This document shows, piece by piece, positions 44,900 to 54,233 of a stretch of DNA of 64,000 nucleotides. The position numbers were made by a program, and so were the translations under genes. Source of the DNA: Pantoea sp. BAV 3049 (GTDB taxonomy: Bacteria > Pseudomonadota > Gammaproteobacteria > Enterobacterales > Enterobacteriaceae). Numbering within the stretch: position 1 is the first letter of the stretch; each line of letters begins with the position of its first letter. The stretch covers positions 4,353,998-4,417,997 of the forward strand of contig NZ_WHOY01000031.1 in NCBI RefSeq assembly GCF_009765445.1, in the 5' to 3' direction. The notes under the pieces are model-generated. The model searched no databases and had not been told where the DNA came from. It worked only from the letters and a program-made list of their open reading frames with translations.

Positions 44900-44991
44900 G
44901 TTGGCGATGACACCCTCTTTTTTTCGTTACCTTTTAGCGTTCTTCTGTAAAACTGTAAGGATAACTTGTTGCGCCGACTTGGGAGGCCTCG

Positions 44992-45978
44992 TTGTCCTTA
45001 CATCTTTTACACTCTTTTCCGCGACTGGAACTGCTGGGCGCACCGACGCCTCTTGAGCATCTTCCCCGTCTGTCCGATTATCTCGGGCGTGATATTTTCA
45101 TTAAGCGTGATGATGTCACACCGGTTGCGATGGGCGGTAACAAACTGCGTAAGCTGGAGTTCCTGGCTGCTGATGCCCTGCGTCAGGGCGCAGATGTGCT
45201 GTTGACGGCTGGCGCCATCCAGTCTAACCACGTGCGCCAGACGGCCGCCGTGGCGGCAAAACTCGGGCTGAAATGCGTGGCCCTGCTGGAAAACCCCATC
45301 GGCACTGATGCCGAAAACTACCTTTCTAACGGCAATCGCCTGCTGCTTGAGCTGATGGACGCTGAAGTGGTGATGGTCGATGCCCTGCACAGTCCCAATG
45401 AACAGCTGGAAGAGCAGGCTACCAGGCTTGAGGCACAGGGTTTCCGTCCTTATGTGGTGCCGGTTGGCGGCTCCAATGCGCTGGGCGCGCTGGGCTACGT
45501 TGAGTGTGCACAGGAAATTGCTCATCAGAGCGAAGGCGTGGTGGATTTTGCTGCAGTGGTGGTGGCTTCCGGTAGCGCCGGAACCCACGCCGGGCTGGCC
45601 GTTGGCCTGGAGCAGTTGCTGCCCGATACCGAACTGGTTGGCGTGACGGTTTCGCGTAAAGTGGTCGATCAGCTGCCAAAAGTCACCGCGATCCAGCAAC
45701 AGCTGGCGGCCTCGCTGGAACTGACTGCTTCCGCCCCGATTACCCTGTGGGATGACTACTTCGGTCCACGCTATGGTGAGCAGAACGCAGAGGGAAACGA
45801 GGCAATCAAACTGCTGGCCCGGCTGGAAGGGATCTTCCTTGACCCGGTCTATACCGGCAAAGCAATGGCTGGTTTGCTGGACGGTATCAGCCAGAACCGC
45901 TTCCGTCGTGAAGGCCCAATTGTCTTCGTGCATACCGGCGGTGCCCCGGCACTGTTCGCTTATCACTCTTTGGTCTAA
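44992..45978 (+). CDS. dcyD: D-cysteine desulfhydrase
   Basis: The 328-residue PLP enzyme matches DcyD. The cofactor Lys lies in the [17 protein letters not shown] segment, the [19 protein letters not shown] motif is present, and [17 protein letters not shown] lies later. It converts D-cysteine to pyruvate, sulfide and ammonia. Translation begins at TTG with a strong GGGAGG site five bases upstream. This gives the family N-terminus ([12 protein letters not shown]), and no later ATG would. It sits between fliZ and the cystine transporter, as in E. coli. Confidence 0.95.
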   Translation: MSLHLLHSFPRLELLGAPTPLEHLPRLSDYLGRDIFIKRDDVTPVAMGGNKLRKLEFLAADALRQGADVLLTAGAIQSNHVRQTAAVAAKLGLKCVALLENPIGTDAENYLSNGNRLLLELMDAEVVMVDALHSPNEQLEEQATRLEAQGFRPYVVPVGGSNALGALGYVECAQEIAHQSEGVVDFAAVVVASGSAGTHAGLAVGLEQLLPDTELVGVTVSRKVVDQLPKVTAIQQQLAASLELTASAPITLWDDYFGPRYGEQNAEGNEAIKLLARLEGIFLDPVYTGKAMAGLLDGISQNRFRREGPIVFVHTGGAPALFAYHSLV

Positions 45979-46159
45979 GCTGGATCTTATTATTCTATCC
46001 GGGCGAACGAATTCGCCCCCTACAATGGCGCTGTTAACGTGGGAGACATCTCTCACCAATGCTGCAAGGGGCGGGATTTTCCTCAATGGCCAATAATTTC
46101 CTCCTGTGGTCATAGCGAAATATATTCCGTTTGGGATCTGAAAACATAGTGGAGTCCTT

Positions 46160-46963
46160 ATGAATTTCTCTCTGGTTCGTCGCCAACTGGTGATGGGTGT
46201 GATGTCTCTGGCGCTGGTAGCGGGTCTCTCCTCCAGTGCATTTGCTGCTGAAGAAAACCTGCTGAATAAGGTGAAAGAGCGCGGTTCACTGCTGGTGGGG
46301 CTGGAAGGCACCTATCCGCCGTTCAGCTTCCAGGACGAAAACGGCAAGCTGGCCGGTTTCGAAGTGGATTTTGCCACCGCGCTGGCGCAGCACCTCGGCG
46401 TGAAAGCGAGCCTGAAGCCGACCAAATGGGACGGGATGCTGGCTTCGCTGGACTCCAAACGTATTGATGTGGTGATCAACCAGGTGACCATCTCCGACGA
46501 GCGTAAGAAGAAATATGACTTCTCCACCCCTTACACAATCTCGGGTATTCAGGCGCTGACCAAAAAAGCCAATGCGGCCAGCATCACCAAACCCGAAGAT
46601 CTGAGCGGTAAGAAAGTCGGCGTCGGTCTTGGCTCCAACTATGAGCAGTGGGTTCGCGCCAACGTGAAGGACGTGGATGTCCGCACTTATGACGATGACC
46701 CGACCAAATATCAGGATCTGCGCGTGGGCCGTATCGATGCCATCCTGGTTGACCGCCTGGCAGCGTTGGATCTGGTGAAAAAAACCGGTGACACGCTGGC
46801 AGTCGCCGGTCCTGCCTTCTCCCGTCAGGAGTCTGGCGTTGCGCTGCGCAAAGGGAATACCCAGTTGCTGGACGCCATCAACAAAGCCATTGCCGACATG
46901 CAGAAAGACGGTACGATGGCTAAACTGTCGGAAAAATGGTTTGGCGCGGACGTAACTAAATAA
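46160..46963 (+). CDS. tcyJ: L-cystine-binding protein TcyJ (FliY)
   Basis: The 267-residue periplasmic protein has a signal peptide (cleavage after SSAFA, about residue 29) and a family 3 solute-binding fold (LLVGLEGTYPPFSFQDENGK, VVINQVTISDERKKKYDFS). It binds cystine for the TcyLN transporter. Its stop overlaps the tcyL start in TAATG. The upstream gap of 180 bases should hold a promoter, possibly CysB-controlled, though no site was identified. Confidence 0.96.
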   Translation: MNFSLVRRQLVMGVMSLALVAGLSSSAFAAEENLLNKVKERGSLLVGLEGTYPPFSFQDENGKLAGFEVDFATALAQHLGVKASLKPTKWDGMLASLDSKRIDVVINQVTISDERKKKYDFSTPYTISGIQALTKKANAASITKPEDLSGKKVGVGLGSNYEQWVRANVKDVDVRTYDDDPTKYQDLRVGRIDAILVDRLAALDLVKKTGDTLAVAGPAFSRQESGVALRKGNTQLLDAINKAIADMQKDGTMAKLSEKWFGADVTK

Positions 46964-47631
46964 TGCAGGAAAGTATTCAACTGGTGCTGGATTCAGCACC
47001 TTTTTTATTAAAAGGGGCTGTCTTCACGCTGCAGTTAAGCATCGGTGGAATGTTCTTCGGACTGGTGCTCGGGTTTATTCTGGCGATGATGCGCCTGTCG
47101 CACTTCTGGCCGATTTCCTGGCTGTCGCGTTTCTACGTATCGGTTTTTCGTGGCACACCGCTGATCGCTCAGCTGTTTATGATCTACTACGGTTTGCCAC
47201 AGTTCGGTATTGAACTGGATCCGATCCCTTCGGCAATGATTGGCCTGTCGCTGAACACCGCAGCCTATGCCTCTGAGTCACTGCGTGGGGCGATTGCCGC
47301 TATCGAGCGGGGACAGTGGGAAGCTGCCGCGAGTATTGGTATGACGCGCTGGCAAACCCTGCGGCGCGTTGTTTTGCCGCAGGCCGCCCGCACCGCGCTG
47401 CCACCGTTAGGCAACAGCTTTATCAGCCTGGTGAAGGATACCTCGCTGGCCGCCACCATTCAGGTACCGGAGTTGTTCCGTCAGGCGCAGCTGATCACTT
47501 CCCGGACGCTGGAAGTGTTCACCATGTACCTCGCCGCCTCGCTGATTTACTGGGTGATGGCCACGGTACTCTCCTGGCTGCAGAGCAGGCTGGAAGATCG
47601 CGTTAATCGTCAGGATCGGGAGCCAAAATGA
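46963..47631 (+). CDS. tcyL: L-cystine ABC transporter permease TcyL (YecS)
   Basis: The 222-residue inner-membrane protein has about five helices and the EAA loop (AAIERGQWEAAASIGMTRWQ). It is the single permease of the cystine importer and overlaps tcyN by four bases. Confidence 0.96.
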   Translation: MQESIQLVLDSAPFLLKGAVFTLQLSIGGMFFGLVLGFILAMMRLSHFWPISWLSRFYVSVFRGTPLIAQLFMIYYGLPQFGIELDPIPSAMIGLSLNTAAYASESLRGAIAAIERGQWEAAASIGMTRWQTLRRVVLPQAARTALPPLGNSFISLVKDTSLAATIQVPELFRQAQLITSRTLEVFTMYLAASLIYWVMATVLSWLQSRLEDRVNRQDREPK

Positions 47632-48380
47632 GTGCCATCGAAGTCAGCAAACTGGTTAAACAGTTCAACGGTCAGACGGTGCTGCAGGGCATTGATCTTG
47701 AAGTCGCTTCCGGGGAAGTGGTGGCGATTATCGGCCCCAGCGGCTCGGGTAAAACCACGCTGCTGCGCAGCATTAACCTGCTGGAAACGCCGGACAGCGG
47801 TACCATTCAGGTCGGTAATATCCGCATTGACGCCACAGCAGGCATGAACCGGCAGAAAGAGCAGGTTCGTCAGCTGCGCCAGCAGGTGGGCTTTGTGTTC
47901 CAGAGCTTCAACCTGTTCCCACACCGCTCGGTGCTGGAAAATATCATTGAAGGGCCAACCATCGTCAAGCGTGAGCCAAAAGCGGAAGCGATTGCCCGTG
48001 CCCGACAGCTGCTGGATAAAGTGGGTCTGCATGGCAAAGAGGACAGCTACCCCCGTCGTCTTTCCGGTGGGCAGCAGCAGCGTGTGGCAATCGCCCGTGC
48101 GCTGGCCATGAGGCCGGAAGTGATTCTTTTCGACGAACCGACCTCGGCGCTCGATCCGGAGCTGGTGGGGGAAGTGCTAAGCACCATCCGCGCACTGGCA
48201 GAAGAGAAGCGAACGATGGTGATAGTGACCCACGAAATGAGCTTTGCCCGTGATGTGGCCGATCGCGCCATCTTTATGGATCAGGGGAAAATTGTGGAAC
48301 AGGGCCCGGCGAAAGAGCTGTTCGCTAACCCACAGCAGCCCCGTTCCCGCCAGTTTCTCGACAAGTTTTTAAATGCATAA
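47628..48380 (+). CDS. tcyN: L-cystine ABC transporter ATPase TcyN (YecC)
   Basis: The 250-residue ATPase has Walker A GPSGSGKTT, the signature RLSGGQQQRVAIARALA, Walker B VILFDEPTSALD and the switch His in VTHEM. It powers cystine uptake with TcyL and TcyJ. Confidence 0.97.
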   Translation: MSAIEVSKLVKQFNGQTVLQGIDLEVASGEVVAIIGPSGSGKTTLLRSINLLETPDSGTIQVGNIRIDATAGMNRQKEQVRQLRQQVGFVFQSFNLFPHRSVLENIIEGPTIVKREPKAEAIARARQLLDKVGLHGKEDSYPRRLSGGQQQRVAIARALAMRPEVILFDEPTSALDPELVGEVLSTIRALAEEKRTMVIVTHEMSFARDVADRAIFMDQGKIVEQGPAKELFANPQQPRSRQFLDKFLNA

Positions 48381-48750
48381 CGGAATTATCGCCGGTCGAT
48401 CCGGCGAAGTTCCTGGTCGGGCCAGCGCGGCCTGACTTTCCGTAAGGTTAATCTTAAATATCTTTTCAGCAGACTCAGATAAATGGCTGTTCAGATATTT
48501 CCTGGTGTTTTTACGCTTTACTTATGTATGGCGTAACAGCCCCATTTAAGATAAAGCTCATGGTCATTTAAATAATAAAAGTAAATAATATGTGAAGTAT
48601 ATAATGATTCCTTTGGGGCCGATAATATCGGCCTTTTGTATTTTATTATTGTCATATTCAGTGCCAGGAAATAATAAAAAATACACATTGTCGGGATTCA
48701 GTATTCACCCGAAAATTTACACATCTACAGATAACGGTCGGAGTAATATA
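48381..48750. other. Gap between tcyN and the acyltransferase gene
   Basis: A hairpin TCGCCGG-TCGAT-CCGGCGA (48389-48407) lies just after tcyN, without a T-run, and may still end that operon. The rest is AT-rich and contains only an unconvincing 53-codon in-frame extension of the next gene. Confidence 0.45.
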
Positions 48751-49824
48751 ATGAATACTACTCAGAAAAAAGACATCACCTGGGTCAACAGCCTTAAGGG
48801 TGGGTGTATTTTACTTGTCGTACTGTATCACGTGGTTTTGCCAGGCTATGCCGAAATGATCCCCCATCTGACCGCAGGGTTTATCCCGGCGAAATTGTGG
48901 GTGGCGTTCAATTATTATCTCTCACCGCTGCGTATGCCCGCTTTCTTCTTCGTTTCCGGGCTGCTGGCAACCAACGGCATTATCAATCGTCCGTGGAAGC
49001 AGGTTTTTACCAGTCGTGTCACTAACTTATTTTATCTTTATTTCCTCTGGGGAATAATTCAGTGGCTGATGATCCGCGGGGTATCCAATGAAATCATGGG
49101 TGCGCAACTGTCAAACAATACCAATGCGGCCTGGGCTGATTCCCCAATGGAATTTATCAAGCTGATGCTGCTGGCGATGAGTTCATCGTGGTATTTATAT
49201 GCGCTGGGGCTGTTCTTTGTCTTTGCCAAAATCTTCAAAGAACAAAAGGCGGCGATGATGATTATTGCTCTGATGCTGAATTATGCCGCCGTGACTAAAA
49301 TCATCCCTGGCTGGGGTCCGGAGAGCCTGTCGCAGTATCTTATCTTCTTCCTGCTGGGCACGTTCTGCAGCAATATAATGATGCGCTGGAGTGAATGGCA
49401 CCGCAGTAATTTTCTGCCATGGGCGGCGCTGGTAGTGCTGGCTGGTGCGCATGCCGCGATGGGCGTTCCGGGAAGTCTGTTCCTCTGCGTGTTGGCGATC
49501 CTGATGTGTATCGCCCTCTGTCGGGCGCTGAATAAAGTGTTCACTATGAACTGGCTGAACTGGATTGGTCGCAACACGCTGCAAATCTACGTGCTGCACC
49601 GCATTTTTATCGAGTTCTTTGGCATGTCAGCCATTCTGTTTGCAGAACGGCACCATCTCTTTGCCAGCAAAGCGTTCTCGATGCTGTGGGCGGTCGGTTT
49701 CCCGATTGCGATGGTTGCGGTCTGTGCTGCCTGTTCGGTGGGGATCTGGACGCTGCTGAACCGCGGCGTGGGGAAAAACCTGTTTATCTATCCGAAGCTG
49801 CTGCGAATGAAGTTTGATGTCTGA
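48751..49824 (+). CDS. Acyltransferase-3 family membrane protein
   Basis: The 357-residue protein has about ten membrane helices and the Acyltransferase_3 signature near the start (WVNSLKGGCILLVVLYHVV, then LRMPAFFFVSGLL). Such proteins transfer acetyl or succinyl groups to surface glycans (OafA/OpgC-like). The ATG at 48751 has a GGAG site. A GTG at 48592 would add 53 residues not seen in the family. The acceptor is unknown. The gene is monocistronic and its AT-rich upstream region hints at acquisition. Confidence 0.82.
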   Translation: MNTTQKKDITWVNSLKGGCILLVVLYHVVLPGYAEMIPHLTAGFIPAKLWVAFNYYLSPLRMPAFFFVSGLLATNGIINRPWKQVFTSRVTNLFYLYFLWGIIQWLMIRGVSNEIMGAQLSNNTNAAWADSPMEFIKLMLLAMSSSWYLYALGLFFVFAKIFKEQKAAMMIIALMLNYAAVTKIIPGWGPESLSQYLIFFLLGTFCSNIMMRWSEWHRSNFLPWAALVVLAGAHAAMGVPGSLFLCVLAILMCIALCRALNKVFTMNWLNWIGRNTLQIYVLHRIFIEFFGMSAILFAERHHLFASKAFSMLWAVGFPIAMVAVCAACSVGIWTLLNRGVGKNLFIYPKLLRMKFDV

Positions 49825-49828
49825 TGAA

Positions 49829-49856
49829 AAGGGGCGGGATCTGACTACCGCCCCTT
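49829..49856. terminator. Shared terminator of the acyltransferase gene and putA
   Basis: AAGGGGCGG / CCGCCCCTT is a nine-base stem with a ten-base loop between convergent genes. The T-run is better on the minus (putA) side. Confidence 0.8.
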
Positions 49857-49866
49857 GCTTTACCTG

Positions 49867-52800
49867 TTAACCAATCGTCATCAGGCTGGCGTTCCCGCCC
49901 GCCGCTGCGGTATTAACGCTGAGAGAGCGCTCAATCAGCAGGCGCTCCAGCAGCAGATTGGTTTCCCGGCGGGCAAAGCCCTGCACAGAAACAATTGCTC
50001 CTTCACGTGCCGCCACGGCCTCGCAAACTGTCCGCAACTGATCGGCATCACCGTGATAAATCACCGCATCGAACTCGTTCTGCTGTGCGATCGGATCGGC
50101 CGCAAAGTCGATACGTTCCTTCACTGCTGCGGGCAGCTTTTTAAACACCGCGCGATGCATTTCGTCATCGCTCCACAACGCACGGCTGCCCGTTGCCGTC
50201 ACCGCAGCCAGCTGGATCAACGTATCTTCTTCGTTATCCGCCAGGCACAGCACCCGCTCACGCGGCAGCAGGGCGAAGGTGTTGCGTTCACCTGTCGGTC
50301 CCGGCAGCAGGCGAACGGTCCCGCCCTGGGCCTGCTCGGCATAACGGGTGCACAGGGCTGCCAGATCCGCATTATCTTTTGCCCACCCGGTCAGCGCCTG
50401 ATGGGCCGCCAGCAGAGTCGGGCGCAGTGCCGCATCGACCGGGCGTTCCCCATCCTGACGATCCAGCGTCACACGCAGCGCACCTTCCGGCCGGTTGGAA
50501 AGCAGGCGGTACAGATACAGAGGGCCGCCTGCTTTTGGACCGGTGCCGGAGAGGCCTTCCCCACCAAACGGCTGCACGCCAACTACCGCACCGACCATAT
50601 TCCGGTTCACATAGAGGTTGCCCACATGCGCCCGGTTGGTGACCTGGCTGATGGTCTCATCGATACGGGTATGGACGCCCAGCGTCAGGCCGTAACCGGA
50701 AGCGTTGATCTGTTCAATCACCTGCGGCAGCGTGCTGCGGTTGTAGCGCACCACGTGCAGCACCGGCCCGAACACTTCTTTATCCAGGTCGGCAACGCTC
50801 TGCAGCTCAATCAGCGTGGGCTGAATAAATGTGCCGCTCTGCCACTCTTTACTGTCCTGCTCGTTCGGCTGGGCGGCCTGGTATACGGCCATCCCTTTGG
50901 TGCGCATTGCCTGGATGTGACGCTCGATATTCTGCTTCGCTTCGGCATCAATCACCGGCCCGATATCGGTGGAGAGGCGCTCAGGATTCCCCATGCGGCA
51001 CTCGGCCATTGCGCCGCGCAGCATCTTCAGGGTGTGGTCCGCCACGTCTTCCTGTACACAGAGCAGACGCAGAGCGGAACAACGCTGGCCGGCACTGTCG
51101 AACGCAGAAGCGACGATGTCGATCACCACCTGTTCGGTCAGCGCGGAAGAGTCAACGATCATCGCGTTCATGCCACCGGTTTCCGCGATCAGCGGAGTCG
51201 GGCGCCCCTGCGGATCCAGACGCCCGGCCAGGTTGCGCTGCAGCAATGTGGCAACCGCTGTCGAACCGGTGAACATCACGCCACGCACGCGAGGATCGCC
51301 AGTCAGTTGAGCGCCCACTGTTTCACCCAGGCCTGGCAGTAATTGCAGTGCGCCAGCGGGGACGCCTGCTTCATGCAGCAATGCCACGGCAGCGGCTGCC
51401 ACCAGTGGCGTTTGTTCAGCCGGTTTCGCCAGCACGCTGTTTCCCGCCGCAAGCGCAGCAGCAATCTGACCGGTGAAAATTGCCAGCGGGAAGTTCCACG
51501 GGCTGATGCAGACGACCGGCCCCAGTGGACGGTGGGTCTCGTTGTCGAAATCTTCACGAACCTGGCCCGCGTAGTAATACAGGAAGTCGACGGCTTCACG
51601 CACTTCAGCAATCGCGTTGCTGAAGGTTTTACCCGCTTCGCGCACCAGAATGCCGAGCAGACGCTGCAGCTGCCCTTCCATCAGGATCGCGGCACGCTCA
51701 AGAATGGCGGCACGCTCCTGCGGTGGGGTGGCGAACCAGATCGGTCCGGCGTTCACTGCGGCATCCAGCGCGGTGGAAACATCTGCCTCGCTGGCGTAAC
51801 GCACATAGCCGACAATGTCAGCCGGTTCCGCCGGGTTGATCACCGGCAGCGGCTCGCCACTGTTTGCCTCACCGTCAATCATCGGCACGGCCTGCCACGG
51901 CTGGATTGCGCTGTTGAGTAGGGCGCTGGACAGTGAGGCCAGACGATGTTCGTTAGCCATATCCAGCCCGGCTGAATTCTGGCGTTCAGGACCATACAGA
52001 TCGCGCGGCAGAGGAATTTTAGGATGCGGCAGGCCAACGGCTCCTTCGGTCCGCGCCATCTTCTCTACGTCTTCTACCGGATCGGCAACCAGGTCTTCGA
52101 TGGCCAGTGTGTTATCCGCGATGCGGTTTACAAACGAGGTGTTGGCCCCGTTTTCCAGCAGGCGGCGCACCAGGTAGGCCAGCAACGTTTCGTGAGTTCC
52201 CACCGGCGCATAAATCCGGCATGGACGGTTGAGCTTTCCGTCGGCCACTTTGCCCACCACCTGCTCATACAGCGGTTCGCCCATGCCGTGCAGGCACTGA
52301 AACTCGTACTGACCAGGATAGTAGTTATTGCCCGCCAGCTGGTAGATCGCCGCCAGCGTATGGGCGTTGTGGGTGGCGAACTGCGGATAGATCAGGTTCG
52401 GCACCGCCAGCAGTTTGCGGGCGCAGGCCAGATAAGAGATGTCGGTATAGACCTTACGGGTATAGACAGGATAGCCTTCCAGCCCCTCCACCTGGGCACG
52501 TTTAATCTCGCTGTCCCAGTAAGCCCCTTTCACCAGGCGGATCATCAGACGACGACGGCTGCGCTGCGCCATGTCGATCAGGGAATCGATCACAAACGGG
52601 CAGCGTTTCTGATAGGCCTGGATCACAAAGCCAATGCCGTTCCAGCCCTCAAGATCTGGCTCGAAGCAGAGTTTCTCCAGCAGATCGAGTGACAGCTCCA
52701 GCCGGTCGGCTTCTTCCGCATCAATATTGATCCCGATGTCGTAAGAGCGGGCCAGCAGGGTCAGCGATTTGAGGATCGGATAAAGCTCGCTGATCACGCG

Positions 52801-53817
52801 GTCGTACTGTGCACGGCTGTAACGTGGATGCAGGGCAGAGAGCTTGATGGAGATGCCCGGCCCTTCATAAATACCGCGGCCATTCGAGGCTTTGCCGATG
52901 GCGTGGATCGCCTGCTGATAGGAAACCAGATAGGCCTTTGCATCCTGCGCGGTGAGGGCGGCTTCGCCCAGCATATCGTAGGAGTAGCGGAAGCCTTTCT
53001 CTTCCAGCTTGCGGGCATTCGCCAGCGCTTCGGCAATCGTCTCGCCGGTCACAAACTGCTCGCCCATCAGGCGCATTGCCATATCCACGCCTTTGCGGAT
53101 TAAAGGCTCGCCGCTCTTACCGATAATGCGGTTAAGCGAGCGGGAAAGATTGGCTTCGTTATGAGTAGAGACCAGGCGGCCGGTGAACAGCAGGCCCCAG
53201 GTGGCAGCGTTAACAAACAGGGAAGGGCTGCGGCCCAGGTGTGACTGCCAGTTACCGTTGCTGATTTTATCGCGGATCAGCGCGTCGCGGGTGGGTTTGT
53301 CGGGAATACGCAACAGTGCTTCTGCCAGGCACATCAGTGCAACCCCTTCCTGTGAGGATAAGGAGAACTCCTGCAGCAGGCTTTGCACCATTCCGGCACG
53401 ACCGGTTGCACCTTTCTGGTGCCTCAGACTGGTCGCCAGCTGATGAGCCAAACGGTAGGTTTGCTGCGCCAGTGCGGCAGGCAGACGCGCCTGTTCCAGT
53501 ATCATTGGCACCGCTTCCGTTTCAGGACGACGCCATGCGGAGGTGATAGCCGCGCGGCTCACCGACTGTGGCAATATGGCCTCGGCGAAGTCGAGGAAGG
53601 GCTGACGCGGTTCTTCAGCAGGGGAGTCTTCGACTTCCTGCACTACCGCCTGTAAAGGAATTTCCGGCAGGGCATCGCCACGTTCCAGCTGCTCCAGATA
53701 GTTAAAGATAGCCTGTTTAATCAGCCAGTGTGGGGTGCGATCAATCTGGCTGGCCGCCTGTCTGATCCGCTCGCGCGTGGCTTCATCCAGCTTCACGCCC
53801 ATGGTGGTTGTGCCCAT
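49867..53817 (-). CDS. putA: PutA, trifunctional proline utilisation flavoprotein
   Basis: The 1316-residue protein has an N-terminal ribbon-helix-helix (TTTMGVKLDEATRERIRQ) that represses the put genes. A proline dehydrogenase domain lies at about 260-570 (GISIKLSALHPRYSRAQYD, RLVKGAYWDSEIK). A P5C dehydrogenase domain lies at about 650-1120, with catalytic Cys in SAGQRCSALR and Glu in AETGGMNA. It oxidises proline to glutamate and moves between DNA and membrane with proline supply. It is collinear with E. coli PutA (1320). putP diverges from it. Confidence 0.98.
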   Translation of the reverse strand: MGTTTMGVKLDEATRERIRQAASQIDRTPHWLIKQAIFNYLEQLERGDALPEIPLQAVVQEVEDSPAEEPRQPFLDFAEAILPQSVSRAAITSAWRRPETEAVPMILEQARLPAALAQQTYRLAHQLATSLRHQKGATGRAGMVQSLLQEFSLSSQEGVALMCLAEALLRIPDKPTRDALIRDKISNGNWQSHLGRSPSLFVNAATWGLLFTGRLVSTHNEANLSRSLNRIIGKSGEPLIRKGVDMAMRLMGEQFVTGETIAEALANARKLEEKGFRYSYDMLGEAALTAQDAKAYLVSYQQAIHAIGKASNGRGIYEGPGISIKLSALHPRYSRAQYDRVISELYPILKSLTLLARSYDIGINIDAEEADRLELSLDLLEKLCFEPDLEGWNGIGFVIQAYQKRCPFVIDSLIDMAQRSRRRLMIRLVKGAYWDSEIKRAQVEGLEGYPVYTRKVYTDISYLACARKLLAVPNLIYPQFATHNAHTLAAIYQLAGNNYYPGQYEFQCLHGMGEPLYEQVVGKVADGKLNRPCRIYAPVGTHETLLAYLVRRLLENGANTSFVNRIADNTLAIEDLVADPVEDVEKMARTEGAVGLPHPKIPLPRDLYGPERQNSAGLDMANEHRLASLSSALLNSAIQPWQAVPMIDGEANSGEPLPVINPAEPADIVGYVRYASEADVSTALDAAVNAGPIWFATPPQERAAILERAAILMEGQLQRLLGILVREAGKTFSNAIAEVREAVDFLYYYAGQVREDFDNETHRPLGPVVCISPWNFPLAIFTGQIAAALAAGNSVLAKPAEQTPLVAAAAVALLHEAGVPAGALQLLPGLGETVGAQLTGDPRVRGVMFTGSTAVATLLQRNLAGRLDPQGRPTPLIAETGGMNAMIVDSSALTEQVVIDIVASAFDSAGQRCSALRLLCVQEDVADHTLKMLRGAMAECRMGNPERLSTDIGPVIDAEAKQNIERHIQAMRTKGMAVYQAAQPNEQDSKEWQSGTFIQPTLIELQSVADLDKEVFGPVLHVVRYNRSTLPQVIEQINASGYGLTLGVHTRIDETISQVTNRAHVGNLYVNRNMVGAVVGVQPFGGEGLSGTGPKAGGPLYLYRLLSNRPEGALRVTLDRQDGERPVDAALRPTLLAAHQALTGWAKDNADLAALCTRYAEQAQGGTVRLLPGPTGERNTFALLPRERVLCLADNEEDTLIQLAAVTATGSRALWSDDEMHRAVFKKLPAAVKERIDFAADPIAQQNEFDAVIYHGDADQLRTVCEAVAAREGAIVSVQGFARRETNLLLERLLIERSLSVNTAAAGGNASLMTIG

Positions 53818-53870
53818 GCCTGAGAACTCCTTGCAAAGAAATTACGATGTTGGCAAGCAATATCACTTAA

Positions 53871-54049
53871 GTTGCAACTTTGTGCAACCGTGTTAAATGT
53901 GACCCCGTTTGCAGACTTTAAATCCACCGCTGGAAAAGCGGCATGGTTATTGCTGCAAGATTTCGGCCAGAGTGTGGAGTGGCAATAATACCTGGTTTTA
54001 AAGAGGTTTTTTTTGGGGTGCAACCAGCGATACTGTGATCCAGTGCAAC
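53871..54049. promoter_or_regulatory. PutA operator sites in the putA-putP intergenic region
   Basis: The PutA recognition hexamer GTTGCA or its complement TGCAAC occurs at 53871-53878 (both, overlapping), 53883-53888, 54019-54024 and 54044-54049. The cluster lies between the divergent genes. A TTGACA at 54053-54058 may belong to the putP promoter, but no convincing -10 follows. Confidence 0.7.
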
Positions 54050-54233
54050 CTGTTGACACTTTATCCGTACCGGAAGGTGAAATGACTGTAACTGCTGTGT
54101 TAAATCATTTGTGCGTAAAAGCGGTTTACGGCAGGATACCCCGCCCCGGGTTAACGATGGTGGCGCTGCTACGTTCCGGCAGTGCTGGCTGAAAGCCCGG
54201 ATTGCGCTTTAACAATTATAAATGGAGAGCCTG

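Noticed and set aside
45007..46311. 434-codon minus-strand frame
   Set aside because: Antisense to dcyD and tcyJ. Shadow of codon bias.
49855..51342. 495-codon plus-strand frame
   Set aside because: Antisense to the 3' half of putA, which is intact.
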